Both the position numbers and the translations under genes were made by a program. From assembly GCF_000743705.1 (NCBI RefSeq), contig NZ_JQEZ01000004.1:124001-188000 (forward strand): DNA of 64,000 nt. Direction: 5' to 3'. Source of the DNA: Ruegeria halocynthiae. GTDB taxonomy: Bacteria; Pseudomonadota; Alphaproteobacteria; Rhodobacterales; Rhodobacteraceae. Positions 1 to 9,040 of this stretch are shown here, piece by piece. The notes under the pieces are model-generated. The model was not told the DNA's origin. It did no database searches and saw nothing but the letters and a program-made list of their open reading frames with translations. Each line of letters opens with the position of its first letter. Within the stretch, counting starts at the first letter, position 1.

Positions 1-594
1 ACCGACAGTCTGGTTGCGGTGCGCGAACATCCGATGGTTCTGAAAATCCTGCCGGTCTATGCGCTGTTCATGATTGCCAACGTCACCTTCTATGTGTTCG
101 TCGACAATTTCCTGACCAGCGCCTGGGGGTATGGCGTGATCGGCGGCAGCATGGCGATGGTGGTGATCGGCTTTGCGCTGGCGTTTTCCAGCACGTTCCT
201 TGTCAAACCCGCGCAAGAGAGGTTCAGCAAGCACCAGATCATCTATACCTCACTTGTGGTCATGGTGATCTGCGGTTTTGGCTTTGCCTTCAGCCCCAGC
301 GGCGTGCTGAGTTATGTTCCGGTCTTCTTCTTCTATTTCTTCTTCGGTGTGTCCTACCCAACCATGCTGGGGCTGTTCTCATCCGCCGTCAGCGAGACCG
401 ATCAGGGTTGGGTCATGGGGGTAACCACCGCCGTCTTCTGTCTGGCGGGTGGTGTCATGTCCCTGGTCGGCGGCGGATTGATGAGCTTTGATATCCGCCT
501 GCCCTATTACATCGTCGTCGCGACAGCGTTGATGGGTCTGATCGGAATGCACCTGCGCTGGAAAGGCAAAGAGATCAAAACGCTATTGGCCTGA
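1..594 (+). CDS. MFS transporter, C-terminal part (cut by window start)
   Basis: The reading frame is open from base 1, so the gene begins outside the window and about 197 C-terminal residues are seen. It is rich in hydrophobic helices, roughly five or six membrane spans, separated by short polar loops. A basic loop with Lys-His sits between two helices, as in the second half of major facilitator superfamily transporters. This is an inner-membrane secondary transporter; the substrate cannot be read from this fragment. Its last 12 bases overlap the 3' end of hslV on the other strand (tail to tail). The family call rests on hydrophobic pattern and helix-loop layout, not on a substrate-specific motif. 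Confidence 0.7.
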   Translation, partial: TDSLVAVREHPMVLKILPVYALFMIANVTFYVFVDNFLTSAWGYGVIGGSMAMVVIGFALAFSSTFLVKPAQERFSKHQIIYTSLVVMVICGFGFAFSPSGVLSYVPVFFFYFFFGVSYPTMLGLFSSAVSETDQGWVMGVTTAVFCLAGGVMSLVGGGLMSFDIRLPYYIVVATALMGLIGMHLRWKGKEIKTLLA

Positions 595-1143
595 GATCGT
601 CTCTACCGTCAGCTTGCCGTTGGTATAAACACAGATGTCGGCGGCGATCGCCATGGCTTCGCGGGCCACGTCCTCGGCGGGTTTGTCGCTGTTCATCATC
701 GCGCGCGCGGCGGCCAGGGCAAAGTTGCCGCCTGATCCGATGGCGGCCACGTTGTGTTCAGGTTCCAGTACGTCGCCTGCCCCGGTGATCACCAGCAGAT
801 CTTTGCCATCGGTGACGATCAGCATCGCCTCAAGCTTTTGCAGGTACTTATCCGTGCGCCAGTCCTTGGCCAGTTCGACCGAAGCGCGCGCCAGTTGGCC
901 GGGTGTGGCCTCAAGCTTGGCTTCCAGCCGTTCCAACAGCGTAAAGGCATCGGCGGTCGAACCGGCGAAACCGGCCACAACCTCGAACCCGCCGGGCGAC
1001 AGGCGGCGTACCTTGCGGGCGGTGCCCTTGATCACGGTCTGGCCCAGGCTGACCTGTCCGTCCCCGGCAATCACCACTTGACCGCCTTTCTTGACGCCAA
1101 TGATGGTTGTGCCGTGCCAACCGGGAAAATCGCTGTCCGCCAT
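583..1143 (-). CDS. hslV: ATP-dependent protease HslVU, peptidase subunit HslV
   Basis: HslV forms the double-hexamer proteolytic core of the cytoplasmic HslVU (ClpQY) protease, which degrades unfolded proteins with the HslU ATPase. The protein is 186 residues. The conserved [12 protein letters not shown] segment places the N-terminal nucleophile at Thr12, after an 11-residue propeptide, and the [20 protein letters not shown] and FAGSTADAF blocks are typical. I chose the ATG at 1143 because a GGAGG site lies just upstream; an ATG 18 bases earlier exists but has no such site. hslU is not adjacent: the next gene downstream is an MFS transporter on the opposite strand, so the partner ATPase must lie outside the window. 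Confidence 0.96.
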   Translation of the reverse strand: MADSDFPGWHGTTIIGVKKGGQVVIAGDGQVSLGQTVIKGTARKVRRLSPGGFEVVAGFAGSTADAFTLLERLEAKLEATPGQLARASVELAKDWRTDKYLQKLEAMLIVTDGKDLLVITGAGDVLEPEHNVAAIGSGGNFALAAARAMMNSDKPAEDVAREAMAIAADICVYTNGKLTVETISGQ

Positions 1144-1295
1144 AAAAGCCTCCGTTTCCATCTGGCGTCCTATATGGGCCGGACCCGCCCGCAGCGCAAC
1201 AGGTCACAAACGGTGCGAAAGATATGCAAGAATCGCAAACCGGGGTTACCGGACTAGCAATTGTGGGACTCAGCCGAAACTTCTACATGAGCCTC

Positions 1296-1318
1296 ACAAC
1301 CGACAATGGGTCGGCTGT
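1296..1318 (+). promoter_or_regulatory. Imperfect inverted repeat upstream of the DUF1127 gene
   Basis: Half-sites ACAaCCGAC and GTCGGcTGT flank a 5-base AATGG spacer. The repeat ends 9 bases before the AAGGA ribosome-binding site (1328-1332) of the DUF1127 gene. It could be an operator or a hairpin in the mRNA leader; the sequence does not say which. Confidence 0.35.
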
Positions 1319-1340
1319 TTCAGTTATAAGGAATGCGCAA

Positions 1341-1535
1341 ATGGCAACCACCGCAAACATCCATGCGCCGCTCGGAGCAGCTACCGTCCTGCATGTAGTG
1401 GACGCGTTCATCGGATCATTCGAAAAAGCAGTCGCGTGGAATGAATCCCGCAAGACCCGCAAGGCCCTGTCGGTCCTGAGCGACGAACAGCTGGAAGATA
1501 TCGGCCTGTGCCGCGCGGATATCAAGAACCTCTGA
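1341..1535 (+). CDS. DUF1127 (YjiS-like) small basic protein
   Basis: Small protein of 64 residues. The C-terminal half carries the DUF1127 pattern, with an Arg/Lys-rich stretch followed by LSDEQLEDIGLCRADI. Some alphaproteobacterial members of this family have been linked to RNA turnover and phosphate or stress responses, but the role of this one is unknown. The start at 1341 is chosen because AAGGA (1328-1332) lies 8 bases upstream; longer in-frame starts from 1224 lack a ribosome-binding site. The gene is monocistronic, divergent from hslV, with a strong terminator 28 bases after the stop codon. Confidence 0.85.
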   Translation: MATTANIHAPLGAATVLHVVDAFIGSFEKAVAWNESRKTRKALSVLSDEQLEDIGLCRADIKNL

Positions 1536-1563
1536 TCCGCGTCCCACCGGACCATTAAAGACA

Positions 1564-1590
1564 AGCCGCTCGTCCGAGCGGCTTTTTCTT
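1564..1590 (+). terminator. Rho-independent terminator of the DUF1127 gene
   Basis: The stem arms AGCCGCT and AGCGGCT are extended by self-complementary loop-proximal bases and are followed directly by a T-rich run (TTTTTCTTT). It lies 28 bases past the stop codon at 1535. Confidence 0.85.
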
Positions 1591-1592
1591 TG

Positions 1593-1955
1593 TCAGGACA
1601 GTTTATATTGGTCCGAGAGGTCCGGCAAAAAAGCCTCGACCGCGGCGGTTGCCACGACATGTCGCGTGCCGGATTCAGTATCTTGAACATCAAGCCCGCC
1701 TTTGACGGCCCGCACCTCGGCCCGGCCCCGGGGCAGATCGGCGGCAACCAGGTCACAATCCACTTGATCCGGGTTTTGCACCGCAATCGTGACACGCACG
1801 CGCATTTCGCTGTGGTCGATGCCCAGCTTGGAAAACAGCGTGATGGATGAATGGTGCAGCGCATCCTGCACAGCCCGCCGCGCAGCCTTGGTGTAATCCT
1901 GCCCGTACAGATCGTTCCCGGTGCCCATTTCCAGAATGATACGCTTTTCAGTCAT
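1593..1955 (-). CDS. Lin0512-family conserved protein (second paralogue)
   Basis: The 120-residue protein matches the Lin0512 family, a small conserved family of unknown function. It starts with a beta strand and EMGTGNDLYGQDYTKAARRAVQDAL, a pattern shared with the neighbouring gene (EFGMGTSLRREDYTEAALRAIKDAL). Its ATG overlaps the stop codon of that gene by 4 bases, so the two are almost certainly translated together. Shared features along both chains are the G(T/M)G motif near residue 12, the DAL(H/W)H(S/N)S stretch and a Gly-Gly-Leu-Asp motif. They are therefore tandem paralogues that may form a hetero-oligomer (inference). No catalytic function can be assigned. Confidence 0.82.
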   Translation of the reverse strand: MTEKRIILEMGTGNDLYGQDYTKAARRAVQDALHHSSITLFSKLGIDHSEMRVRVTIAVQNPDQVDCDLVAADLPRGRAEVRAVKGGLDVQDTESGTRHVVATAAVEAFLPDLSDQYKLS

Positions 1956-2302
1956 TGCGCCGGCTCCATATCAAAAGACACGATGATGGCCGCATTGGCT
2001 ATGACGGTGCGGCCGTCGGTGTGCGGCTTTTCAATGTCCAGCCCACCCTGCGCGACGGTGATGTTCGGGTGACCATAGGGGAATATGGCCTTCAGCGCGT
2101 CTTGATCGACCTTGTCGGGCTGCTGCACGCCAATCTCGGCGTCGATGATCATGGCTTCTTTCGGGAAATCGAACAGTTCGGCCATGTTGACCGAATTGTG
2201 CCACAGCGCGTCTTTGATGGCCCGCAGCGCGGCCTCGGTATAGTCCTCGCGCCGCAGCGAGGTGCCCATGCCAAATTCAACAAGAACCCGTGTTTTCGCC
2301 AT
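1952..2302 (-). CDS. Lin0512-family conserved protein (first paralogue)
   Basis: 116-residue member of the Lin0512 family, function unknown. I start it at the ATG at 2302 because GGAGG lies 7 bases upstream; the longer open frame reaching 2506 runs back across the trxA terminator and has no sign of being coding there. It shares the GMGTSLRREDY and KDALWHNS regions and a QGGLDIE motif with the gene that follows it. It is the first gene of a two-gene unit, separated from trxA by a terminator, so it probably has its own promoter in the short gap at 2303-2317 or is reached by read-through. Confidence 0.82.
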   Translation of the reverse strand: MAKTRVLVEFGMGTSLRREDYTEAALRAIKDALWHNSVNMAELFDFPKEAMIIDAEIGVQQPDKVDQDALKAIFPYGHPNITVAQGGLDIEKPHTDGRTVIANAAIIVSFDMEPAQ

Positions 2303-2317
2303 TTGTTCCTCCGGCAT

Positions 2318-2346
2318 AAAAAAGGCGCCCTGATGCAGGCGCCTTT
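2318..2346 (-). terminator. Rho-independent terminator of the trxA operon
   Basis: Read on the minus strand, the arms AGGCGCC and GGCGCCT flank a short loop and are followed by a run of T. It lies 30 bases past the trxA stop and closes the long minus-strand operon starting at tsaE, or at least trxA itself. Confidence 0.85.
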
Positions 2347-2375
2347 GATCTGTATGTCTCTGATCGGAGCACGGA

Positions 2376-2696
2376 TCAGATGGATTCTTCGATCCAGCTT
2401 TGCAGGGCAGCCTTTGGTGCCGCGCCCGCGCGGTTCGAAACAACCTGACCGTCCTTGAAGATGAACAGCGCCGGGATACCGCGCACGCCCATGGCGGCGG
2501 CGGCATTGGGGTTGCTGTCGACGTCGACCTTGGCGATCTTCACCTTGTCGCCGTATTCCGCCGCCAGCTCTTCCAGAGCGGGGCCGATCTGCTTACAGGG
2601 TCCGCACCACTCGGCCCAGAAATCGACAACCACGGGGATGTCAGAGTTCTTGACTTCGGCGTCAAAGGTATCGTCGGTAACGGCTACGGTCGACAT
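2376..2696 (-). CDS. trxA: Thioredoxin
   Basis: Cytoplasmic thiol-disulfide reductant of 106 residues, the usual length of thioredoxin 1. The active site WCGPC is present with Cys31 and Cys34, preceded by VVVDFWAE, and the cis-proline motif appears in RGIPALFIF. The start at 2696 is supported by AGGAG 9 bases upstream; an in-frame upstream ATG at 2729 lacks one. It lies 60 bases downstream of addA on the same strand, so it may be the last gene of that operon or have its own promoter in that gap. A terminator follows at 2318-2346. Confidence 0.97.
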   Translation of the reverse strand: MSTVAVTDDTFDAEVKNSDIPVVVDFWAEWCGPCKQIGPALEELAAEYGDKVKIAKVDVDSNPNAAAAMGVRGIPALFIFKDGQVVSNRAGAAPKAALQSWIEESI

Positions 2697-2756
2697 ATTC
2701 TGTCTCCTGAATGGGGAATGCTTGGTCACAGAACCTAGGTGCGGGGTAATCCAAGG

Positions 2757-5700
2757 TCAAGGCATCCGCGTCCGGGCCAGCGCGCCCGTCACAAGATCGT
2801 GTGGCAGCCACATCAGATGCGCCGCCCGGGTCCACAGGATCGCAGTGCGGATTTCATGGCCCGGATAAATCTGCGCCAGCGCGTGCGCATAGGCTCCCAT
2901 CTGTCGCAGCAAGCCTTCGGGGCAGGTTTCCGGGTTGTCGGGAACCGTGATGTTTGTTTTGAAATCAATAACCTGCACCTCTGTCTCGGTCACGATCAGG
3001 CGGTCAATGACCCCATGCATTCGCTGCCCGTTCAGATCGGCGGTGACCGGAACCTCGGCCAATGCGTAATCCGCGAAAACGGGCCTCAGATTATCTGCGC
3101 TCAGCACGGCCTGCGCCTCGGCCAACAGCTCTTGCCGGTCCGCGTCCTGCATATCGGGCAGAACCCGGGCGCAGAGCTGGGGCCAGATTTGCGGCTCGGC
3201 AGATGGCAGGTGTTCCAACAGCAGGTGCAGACGCGTGCCGCGCAGTTTTGCGGCCTCTTCATCCTGACCGGCCTCACTCGGCAGCGCCTTGGCCCCGCCC
3301 AACTCCGAAGGGCTGAGCGTTTCCGGCATCGGGTCCGGCGCGGGGGCGGCAGACAGGAACCGGCCAGGCAGGTCCGTGTCCGCAGTCGCAGTTTCCGGCT
3401 TTACAACAAGCGGCGGCGCGTCCCAATCCCCATGCGACAGCCGCAAGGTTCCGGACCCGTGCAGCTGCGTGGCCCCTGCCCGCTCCATCGCGGCCTCGAC
3501 CATCTGATACCAGCTGGTTCCATCCTTGCCGACATCCCCCGCCGCACCAACGATCAGCCACTTTTCCGCTCGTGTCAGAGCCACATATAGCAAGCGAAGC
3601 CGCTCGTTTTCTTCGCGTGCGCGGGCCTGTTCGCGTGCGCGGGCGATCAGCGCCGGAGAGGCGTCCGCAGGCACTTTCCAAAGCGGCGTGCCATCCGCCA
3701 CCATGATCTCGGCATCGCGCGGGGCCTGTCGTTTGCCGGTATCCGGCAGGATCACGATCGGCGCTTCCAGCCCCTTGGAACCATGCACCGTCATCACCCG
3801 GATCATATTGCCAACGCCGGTCATCTGCCGTTTGATTTCCAGATCGTCGGTCTGCATCCAGACCAGAAATCCGGTCAGGCTGGGGATATCGGTACGCTCA
3901 TAGGCCAGCGCCTGTGACAACAGCGCGTTGATGCCATCCTCGGCCTCGGCCCCCAGACGCCCCAGCAGTTTGCGCCGCCCGTCATGGCGGGTCAGAATGC
4001 GTTCGATCAGGTCATAAGGGCGCAGAAAGTCGATCTGGCTGCGCAGATCATTAAGAATTTCCAGCGTTTCGGGAAATTCTTCGGCCCGTTGGCGCAGTGC
4101 AGCCCACAGGAACTGTTCCTTGCGGCGGTGGGCCAGATCGAAAAGCTGTTGTTCGGTCCACCCGAACAGCGGCGATTTCAGCACGGTCGCCAGTGACAGG
4201 CTGTCTTCGGGCGTGGCCAAAAAGCCAAGCAGCGCGGCCAGGTCTTTGACCGCCAACTCTGCACCCACTTTCAGCCGGTCGGCCCCGGCGATGGGCAGAT
4301 TGGCGGCTTTGCAGGCCCGGATGATTTCCGCAAACAGGTCCGATCGGCGCTGTACGAGGATCAGAAAGTCCCTGGGCTGCACCCTGCGCCGTATGAATGT
4401 GCCGGGCGTATCGCCGTCCTCGGGGATCGTCTCGCCCGTCTCGATCATGGTCTTGATCGACTGCGCCACCTGTTCGGCCAGAATGACTGTGTGGTGACGC
4501 GCGCCGGGCCGGTCCACGGGGTCGGTCCAATCAACGTCATCATCCTCGTCGACCTTGTCGACCACCGGCCACAGATCGACTCGCCCGGGCAGATCGCCCT
4601 TAAAGGCGCGGTGCAGGCTGTCTTTGTGAAACCCGGCGTCAGTGCGGTTTTCGAACAGGATATCGACCAGCGACAGGATCGCACTGGACGACCGAAAGGA
4701 ATATTCCAGCGTCGAATCCCACAGTTTAGAGCCTGATTCTGCCAATCTTCGGCCAAATTCCTCTTGCATTCGGTCAAAGGCCTGCGGGTCGGCACCCTGA
4801 AAGGAATAGATCGACTGTTTCTTGTCGCCGACCACAAAGATCGTGCGTTCAACCCCGGACCGGGCCCCCTCGCCGCTGGTGAATTCCTGCGCCAGTTTTT
4901 CGACCACATCCCATTGATCGGGGCTGGTGTCCTGCGCCTCGTCCACCAGAATGTGGTCGATGCCGCCATCCAGCCGGTACAGCACCCATTCCGCCACCGC
5001 CGGATCGTTCAGTACCTGTCGCGCGCGCAGGATCAGGTCGTCGAAATCCAGCCAGCCGCGCAGCTGTTTGCGCCGTTCGTATTCCGGCAGGAACGCAGTG
5101 GCAAAGCGGTGCAGTATATGCGTCTTGCGCGCGGCGATCAGGCCCAGCCGATGTGCGCGCGCGGCTTCGATGCGCAGCATGAACGCCTCAAGCTGTGGCA
5201 TATACCCGGCCAGCGCCCCTTCGCGCAGGGCTTTGGTGGGAAAGCTGTTGATCTTGGCGGTAAAGGGCTCCTTTGCCCCTTTGCCAGTCAGAAATACGCT
5301 TTCCAACAGGGGCAGTTTGCTGATCCGGGCCTCGGTAAACACCGCCAGTTTGGCCGCAGCCTTGGCGTTGTTGCCGCCGCTTTCGGTCAGGGCGGGCAGG
5401 ATAGCGCGGATCAGATCGACCTCGCCGCCCATATAGGCGCGGCTTAGCAGCGCGTCCTCGTCAAACCCGTCGGGCAAATCGAACTGCTGCAACAGATCGG
5501 ACCAGTTCAAAGGTTGCGCAAACAGGTTGCGTTTGTGGGTAAGGGCGGCGGTCAGCTTGTCGAACCCGGTATCGGTGACAAAGCGCGCGACCTCTTCGAT
5601 CAGCCTGGCCTGAGGGCCTTCGGCGAAGTCCTCGACAATTTCATCGCGCAACAGGGCGGCGGCGCGGTCCTCCATCTCGGAAAACTGGGGGCTGACCCCG

Positions 5701-6116
5701 GCCTCAAGCGGAAAGCGCCGCAGCAGCGAGGCACAGAAAGAGTGGATCGTCTGGATTTTCAGACCACCCGGCGTTTCGATCGCGCGGGCAAACAGGGTGC
5801 GGGCCTGCGCCAGCCGGTCGGGGTCAATCACCCCCTGCACACCAAGATCGGTCAGTTGTGCCAGCAGAGGGTCATCCCCCAGCATGGCCCATTGCCCCAG
5901 CCGTTTGAACAGACGGTTCTGCATCTCGCTGGCGGCAGCCTTGGTATAGGTCAGGCACAGGATGTGCTGTGGCTGCACACCCCCCAGCAACAGGCGCGCC
6001 ACCCGGTCGGTCAGAACCCGCGTCTTGCCTGATCCCGCATTGGCCGCCAGCCAGGTTGAGGCATCGGGCCGCGCGGCCTGCACCTGCCGTTCCGTGGCAT
6101 CGTTGCGGGCACTCAT
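2757..6116 (-). CDS. addA: AddAB helicase-nuclease, subunit AddA
   Basis: AddA is the UvrD-like helicase and nuclease subunit of AddAB, which processes double-strand DNA ends to load RecA for recombinational repair (the alphaproteobacterial counterpart of RecBCD). The 1119-residue protein has the Walker A motif NAGSGKT with Lys31, the helicase II motif VDEAQDTS near residue 395, the QSIYSFQGA motif, a later VMTVHGSKGLEAP motif and the LLYVALTRAEKWL motif. The C-terminal RecB-type nuclease domain ends with VIDFKTN, which supplies a metal-binding Asp and the catalytic Lys. The ATG overlaps the stop of addB by 4 bases, consistent with coupled translation of the two subunits. Confidence 0.97.
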   Translation of the reverse strand: MSARNDATERQVQAARPDASTWLAANAGSGKTRVLTDRVARLLLGGVQPQHILCLTYTKAAASEMQNRLFKRLGQWAMLGDDPLLAQLTDLGVQGVIDPDRLAQARTLFARAIETPGGLKIQTIHSFCASLLRRFPLEAGVSPQFSEMEDRAAALLRDEIVEDFAEGPQARLIEEVARFVTDTGFDKLTAALTHKRNLFAQPLNWSDLLQQFDLPDGFDEDALLSRAYMGGEVDLIRAILPALTESGGNNAKAAAKLAVFTEARISKLPLLESVFLTGKGAKEPFTAKINSFPTKALREGALAGYMPQLEAFMLRIEAARAHRLGLIAARKTHILHRFATAFLPEYERRKQLRGWLDFDDLILRARQVLNDPAVAEWVLYRLDGGIDHILVDEAQDTSPDQWDVVEKLAQEFTSGEGARSGVERTIFVVGDKKQSIYSFQGADPQAFDRMQEEFGRRLAESGSKLWDSTLEYSFRSSSAILSLVDILFENRTDAGFHKDSLHRAFKGDLPGRVDLWPVVDKVDEDDDVDWTDPVDRPGARHHTVILAEQVAQSIKTMIETGETIPEDGDTPGTFIRRRVQPRDFLILVQRRSDLFAEIIRACKAANLPIAGADRLKVGAELAVKDLAALLGFLATPEDSLSLATVLKSPLFGWTEQQLFDLAHRRKEQFLWAALRQRAEEFPETLEILNDLRSQIDFLRPYDLIERILTRHDGRRKLLGRLGAEAEDGINALLSQALAYERTDIPSLTGFLVWMQTDDLEIKRQMTGVGNMIRVMTVHGSKGLEAPIVILPDTGKRQAPRDAEIMVADGTPLWKVPADASPALIARAREQARAREENERLRLLYVALTRAEKWLIVGAAGDVGKDGTSWYQMVEAAMERAGATQLHGSGTLRLSHGDWDAPPLVVKPETATADTDLPGRFLSAAPAPDPMPETLSPSELGGAKALPSEAGQDEEAAKLRGTRLHLLLEHLPSAEPQIWPQLCARVLPDMQDADRQELLAEAQAVLSADNLRPVFADYALAEVPVTADLNGQRMHGVIDRLIVTETEVQVIDFKTNITVPDNPETCPEGLLRQMGAYAHALAQIYPGHEIRTAILWTRAAHLMWLPHDLVTGALARTRMP

Positions 6117-9040
6117 GTCAGATCTTCGGGTGTGGTTTCATCGGTGCGGTCCCATTCGCCGAACCGGGCCAGATGGTCATAATCGCCAATATCGGTGTCT
6201 TTGTGCAGCATCCGACGCGCGGTGAAACCCTGATCAGGCTCTAAATAGGCAGAAATCAGTTCTTTCAGCTCAGCCAGAACCTTGTCGGGCGGCTCTTTGA
6301 CAAGCGGTGCGGCGACCTCTTTGTAGGCGCCGCCCATGCCAATAAACACCGCCTCGGCGACAGGGATCGGGTCGAACCCTTTGATGCCTCCCCGCTCGGC
6401 CATGGCGGCCTCGATCAGCAGCTGCTTGTCGAATTTGGCCTGCTGGCTTTCAGTCGGAGGGGTGCCGGTCTTGTAATCCACAATCCGCAGCGCGCCACGG
6501 CTGTTGCGGTCGATCCGGTCGGCGCGGCCTGCGATGGTGAAATCCAGCGGGGTCAGCGCCAGTTTCATGACGGCCTCAAAGGCGACCGGCCCGCCATCGC
6601 CCCGCCGGGCGATCTCGGCGCTCAGGAAATCATCGGCAATCCGCTCCAGCCGCGCCAGCCACAGCTTGCGGGCAGTGGGCCAGGCAACATGTTGGTTCAG
6701 CAGGGTTTCGGCGCGTTTCAGGAAATTCTCACGGGTCAGCAGGGCCGCGTCCAACACGCTGTCTTTGACGAAATGCTCAAGGATTTCGTGGATAACGATG
6801 CCGCGCAACAGGGCATCGGGGGCCTGCACCAACGGGTCCAGCGGCCGCAGCCGCAGCACATGCTTGGCGTAGATCGCATAGGGATCGCGGATCAGCCGCT
6901 TGATCTCGGTCACGCTCAGGCCCCGTGGGCGCGACGCGACCGGCGGGCGTGGCGATGGGCGCGGTGCCGGATCAAGCCGCGGCGCGACTTCAAGCTGTTC
7001 TGACCAGCGCACCCATTGCTGCCCGCGGGTGCGCATTGCGGAAAGGGCGTCAGGACCACCCTGCCCCGGCAAGCCCTGCAACAGGTTCGTCATGCGGTTC
7101 AACCAGCGCGACGGCACGGTTTCGGCGTCATCCGAGCGTGTCGCGCGGGTCAGCCAGACCTCTGGCGCGCCGACCGCCTGTTGAAAATCATGGGCCGACA
7201 GGCCGATGCGGCGTTCTGGCAGCAACAGCCCGGCCTTGTCGCGCATCTGGCGGTTCAGCCAGGGGTCCGGTGCGGCGGCCTCGGGCCAGCTGCCTTCGTT
7301 CAACCCGCCCAGAATCAGCAGATCCGCCCCCTGCACGCGTGCCTCAAGCGTGCCCCAGATCATGATGTGCGGATGTGGCGCGTCGCGGTCGCGTACCTCT
7401 TCGCCAGCCAACAGCGCGCCCAGAAGGTCGGCAAAATCATGGGCAGTCATTGGGCCGCCGTGCTGCGCCTCGGCCTCCAGCGCGGTCAGAACGGCCAGCG
7501 CTTTTTGTCCTGCGTTCTTGTCCCACAGCGTGCCGGTGTCGCCCGTGCTGCCGGCCGAAATCGCCTCGGCCAGACTGCGCAGGCGGGTCACCCAATCGGA
7601 CAAGGGAAGCTCTGCCGTTACGTGCTGATTGCAGAAATGGGTGGTCAGCCAGCGCATCCAATCCTCGGGGACTTCTTTGCGGATGGCAAAGGCGGTCAGG
7701 CTGACCGTATCGGGGAATGGCGGGCCGTGACGGCGCAGATCCAGTTCCAGATCACGGGAATGCAGCAGATGTGCCCCCCGATCACCGCCGCCATGACACA
7801 GCGGATGTTTCAGCAGGGTCAGCAGCGCGTCACCTTCCAGCCGTCTTGCGAACAAGCCCGCCACATGGCGCAGGAACCGACCGGGCGGAGACAGCTGCAG
7901 CGGCAAGCCCGCGCTGTCGTCGGGCAGGATGTTCCAGCGGTCCAGCGCGGCGCTAACCTGACGTGTCAGCATCCGGTCCGGCGTGATCAGGGCGGCGGTC
8001 TGCCCGGTTTCCGCCGCTTGCCGTAGGCGCAGGGCAATGGCCAACGCCTCGGCGCGGGGGGATTGCGCCTCGATCAATGCCAGGTCTTTGGTGGCACTGT
8101 CCAGATCGGTCAGCCGGGGACCCTCGGACATCCAGGCATCGGTAATGGGCGCGGGGCGTAATGCCAGTGAAATCAGTTTGTTACGGGCAGGTGAGGGGGC
8201 AGGGTCATCGGTCCAGCGTTCAATCTGATCCGGCTGCACCTCAAGCCGGGTCATCAGTTTGCGAAACCGGAATTGCGGATGATCTTCCGAGGTCAGCGCA
8301 TCGTCCAACCCCTGCCAGACATGGTGTGGCTGGTCGAAATCAAATCCGGGAAGGATCAGCGCCCCTTGCGGCAGGCGGGAGACCGCCTCCATCAGCATCA
8401 GCGTGGTGCCGCGCGAACCGGTAGAGCCGGCAAGGATCACCGGATGTTGCGGCGGGGCGAATTGCCAGCGATCAATCAGGTTTTCCACCACGCGCCGTTG
8501 CCGTGCCTGCGCGTCCAGCGCATCGGGGCCGGTGTCGATGAAGTGATCGGCGATGCCAATAAAGGCCTGCGCACGGGCCCAATGGCCGGACATGTCGCTG
8601 ACGTCCAACTGTCGGATGGCATCCGGTGATACCCCTTCGCCCTGCATCTCATCAATCAGGGCGGCCAGGCTGTCAGACAGATCAAACAAAGAGGATCGCG
8701 CAGCCAGATCAGGCTGTTGTTCCAACAGTTTGGAAATCAGCTGCGTCAGCTCCAATCTGCGTCGCAGCGGTGGGATCGCGGGTGGAAGCTGTGCCAGATC
8801 GACGCTTTCGCCCAGATCGGTGACCAGCGACAGGCGTGGCAACAGGCAGGCGGGACCGCGATCAAACAGCTCGCGCACGCGGCGGGCCATGCGGCGGGTG
8901 TTGACGACCAGCTGCACCCGCGCCAGCGCCTCGGGCGGGTGATCGGCGCTGCGGTGTCGCAGCCCGTCCACCAGCGCCCTGGGAAAATCCGCACCGGGTG
9001 GAACGGCAAAGACGCGGGGCGCGGTGCTGGGCTTAAACAT
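6113..9040 (-). CDS. addB: AddAB helicase-nuclease, subunit AddB
   Basis: AddB pairs with AddA in the end-processing helicase-nuclease. The 975-residue protein resembles alphaproteobacterial AddB throughout, with a C-terminal RecB-like nuclease domain ending in LRIVDYKTG. The N-terminus has VFAVPPGADFPRALV where Firmicutes AddB carries a Walker A loop, and no GKT is present, so this subunit should not hydrolyse ATP. I also see no C-terminal cysteine triplet of the kind that holds an iron-sulfur cluster in the Bacillus protein. Its start overlaps the end of murU by 8 bases and its stop overlaps addA by 4 bases, placing it in the middle of a tightly coupled operon. Confidence 0.95.
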   Translation of the reverse strand: MFKPSTAPRVFAVPPGADFPRALVDGLRHRSADHPPEALARVQLVVNTRRMARRVRELFDRGPACLLPRLSLVTDLGESVDLAQLPPAIPPLRRRLELTQLISKLLEQQPDLAARSSLFDLSDSLAALIDEMQGEGVSPDAIRQLDVSDMSGHWARAQAFIGIADHFIDTGPDALDAQARQRRVVENLIDRWQFAPPQHPVILAGSTGSRGTTLMLMEAVSRLPQGALILPGFDFDQPHHVWQGLDDALTSEDHPQFRFRKLMTRLEVQPDQIERWTDDPAPSPARNKLISLALRPAPITDAWMSEGPRLTDLDSATKDLALIEAQSPRAEALAIALRLRQAAETGQTAALITPDRMLTRQVSAALDRWNILPDDSAGLPLQLSPPGRFLRHVAGLFARRLEGDALLTLLKHPLCHGGGDRGAHLLHSRDLELDLRRHGPPFPDTVSLTAFAIRKEVPEDWMRWLTTHFCNQHVTAELPLSDWVTRLRSLAEAISAGSTGDTGTLWDKNAGQKALAVLTALEAEAQHGGPMTAHDFADLLGALLAGEEVRDRDAPHPHIMIWGTLEARVQGADLLILGGLNEGSWPEAAAPDPWLNRQMRDKAGLLLPERRIGLSAHDFQQAVGAPEVWLTRATRSDDAETVPSRWLNRMTNLLQGLPGQGGPDALSAMRTRGQQWVRWSEQLEVAPRLDPAPRPSPRPPVASRPRGLSVTEIKRLIRDPYAIYAKHVLRLRPLDPLVQAPDALLRGIVIHEILEHFVKDSVLDAALLTRENFLKRAETLLNQHVAWPTARKLWLARLERIADDFLSAEIARRGDGGPVAFEAVMKLALTPLDFTIAGRADRIDRNSRGALRIVDYKTGTPPTESQQAKFDKQLLIEAAMAERGGIKGFDPIPVAEAVFIGMGGAYKEVAAPLVKEPPDKVLAELKELISAYLEPDQGFTARRMLHKDTDIGDYDHLARFGEWDRTDETTPEDLT

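Noticed and set aside
583..1143. hslVU operon
   Set aside because: hslU is not adjacent: the region after hslV holds an MFS transporter on the other strand.
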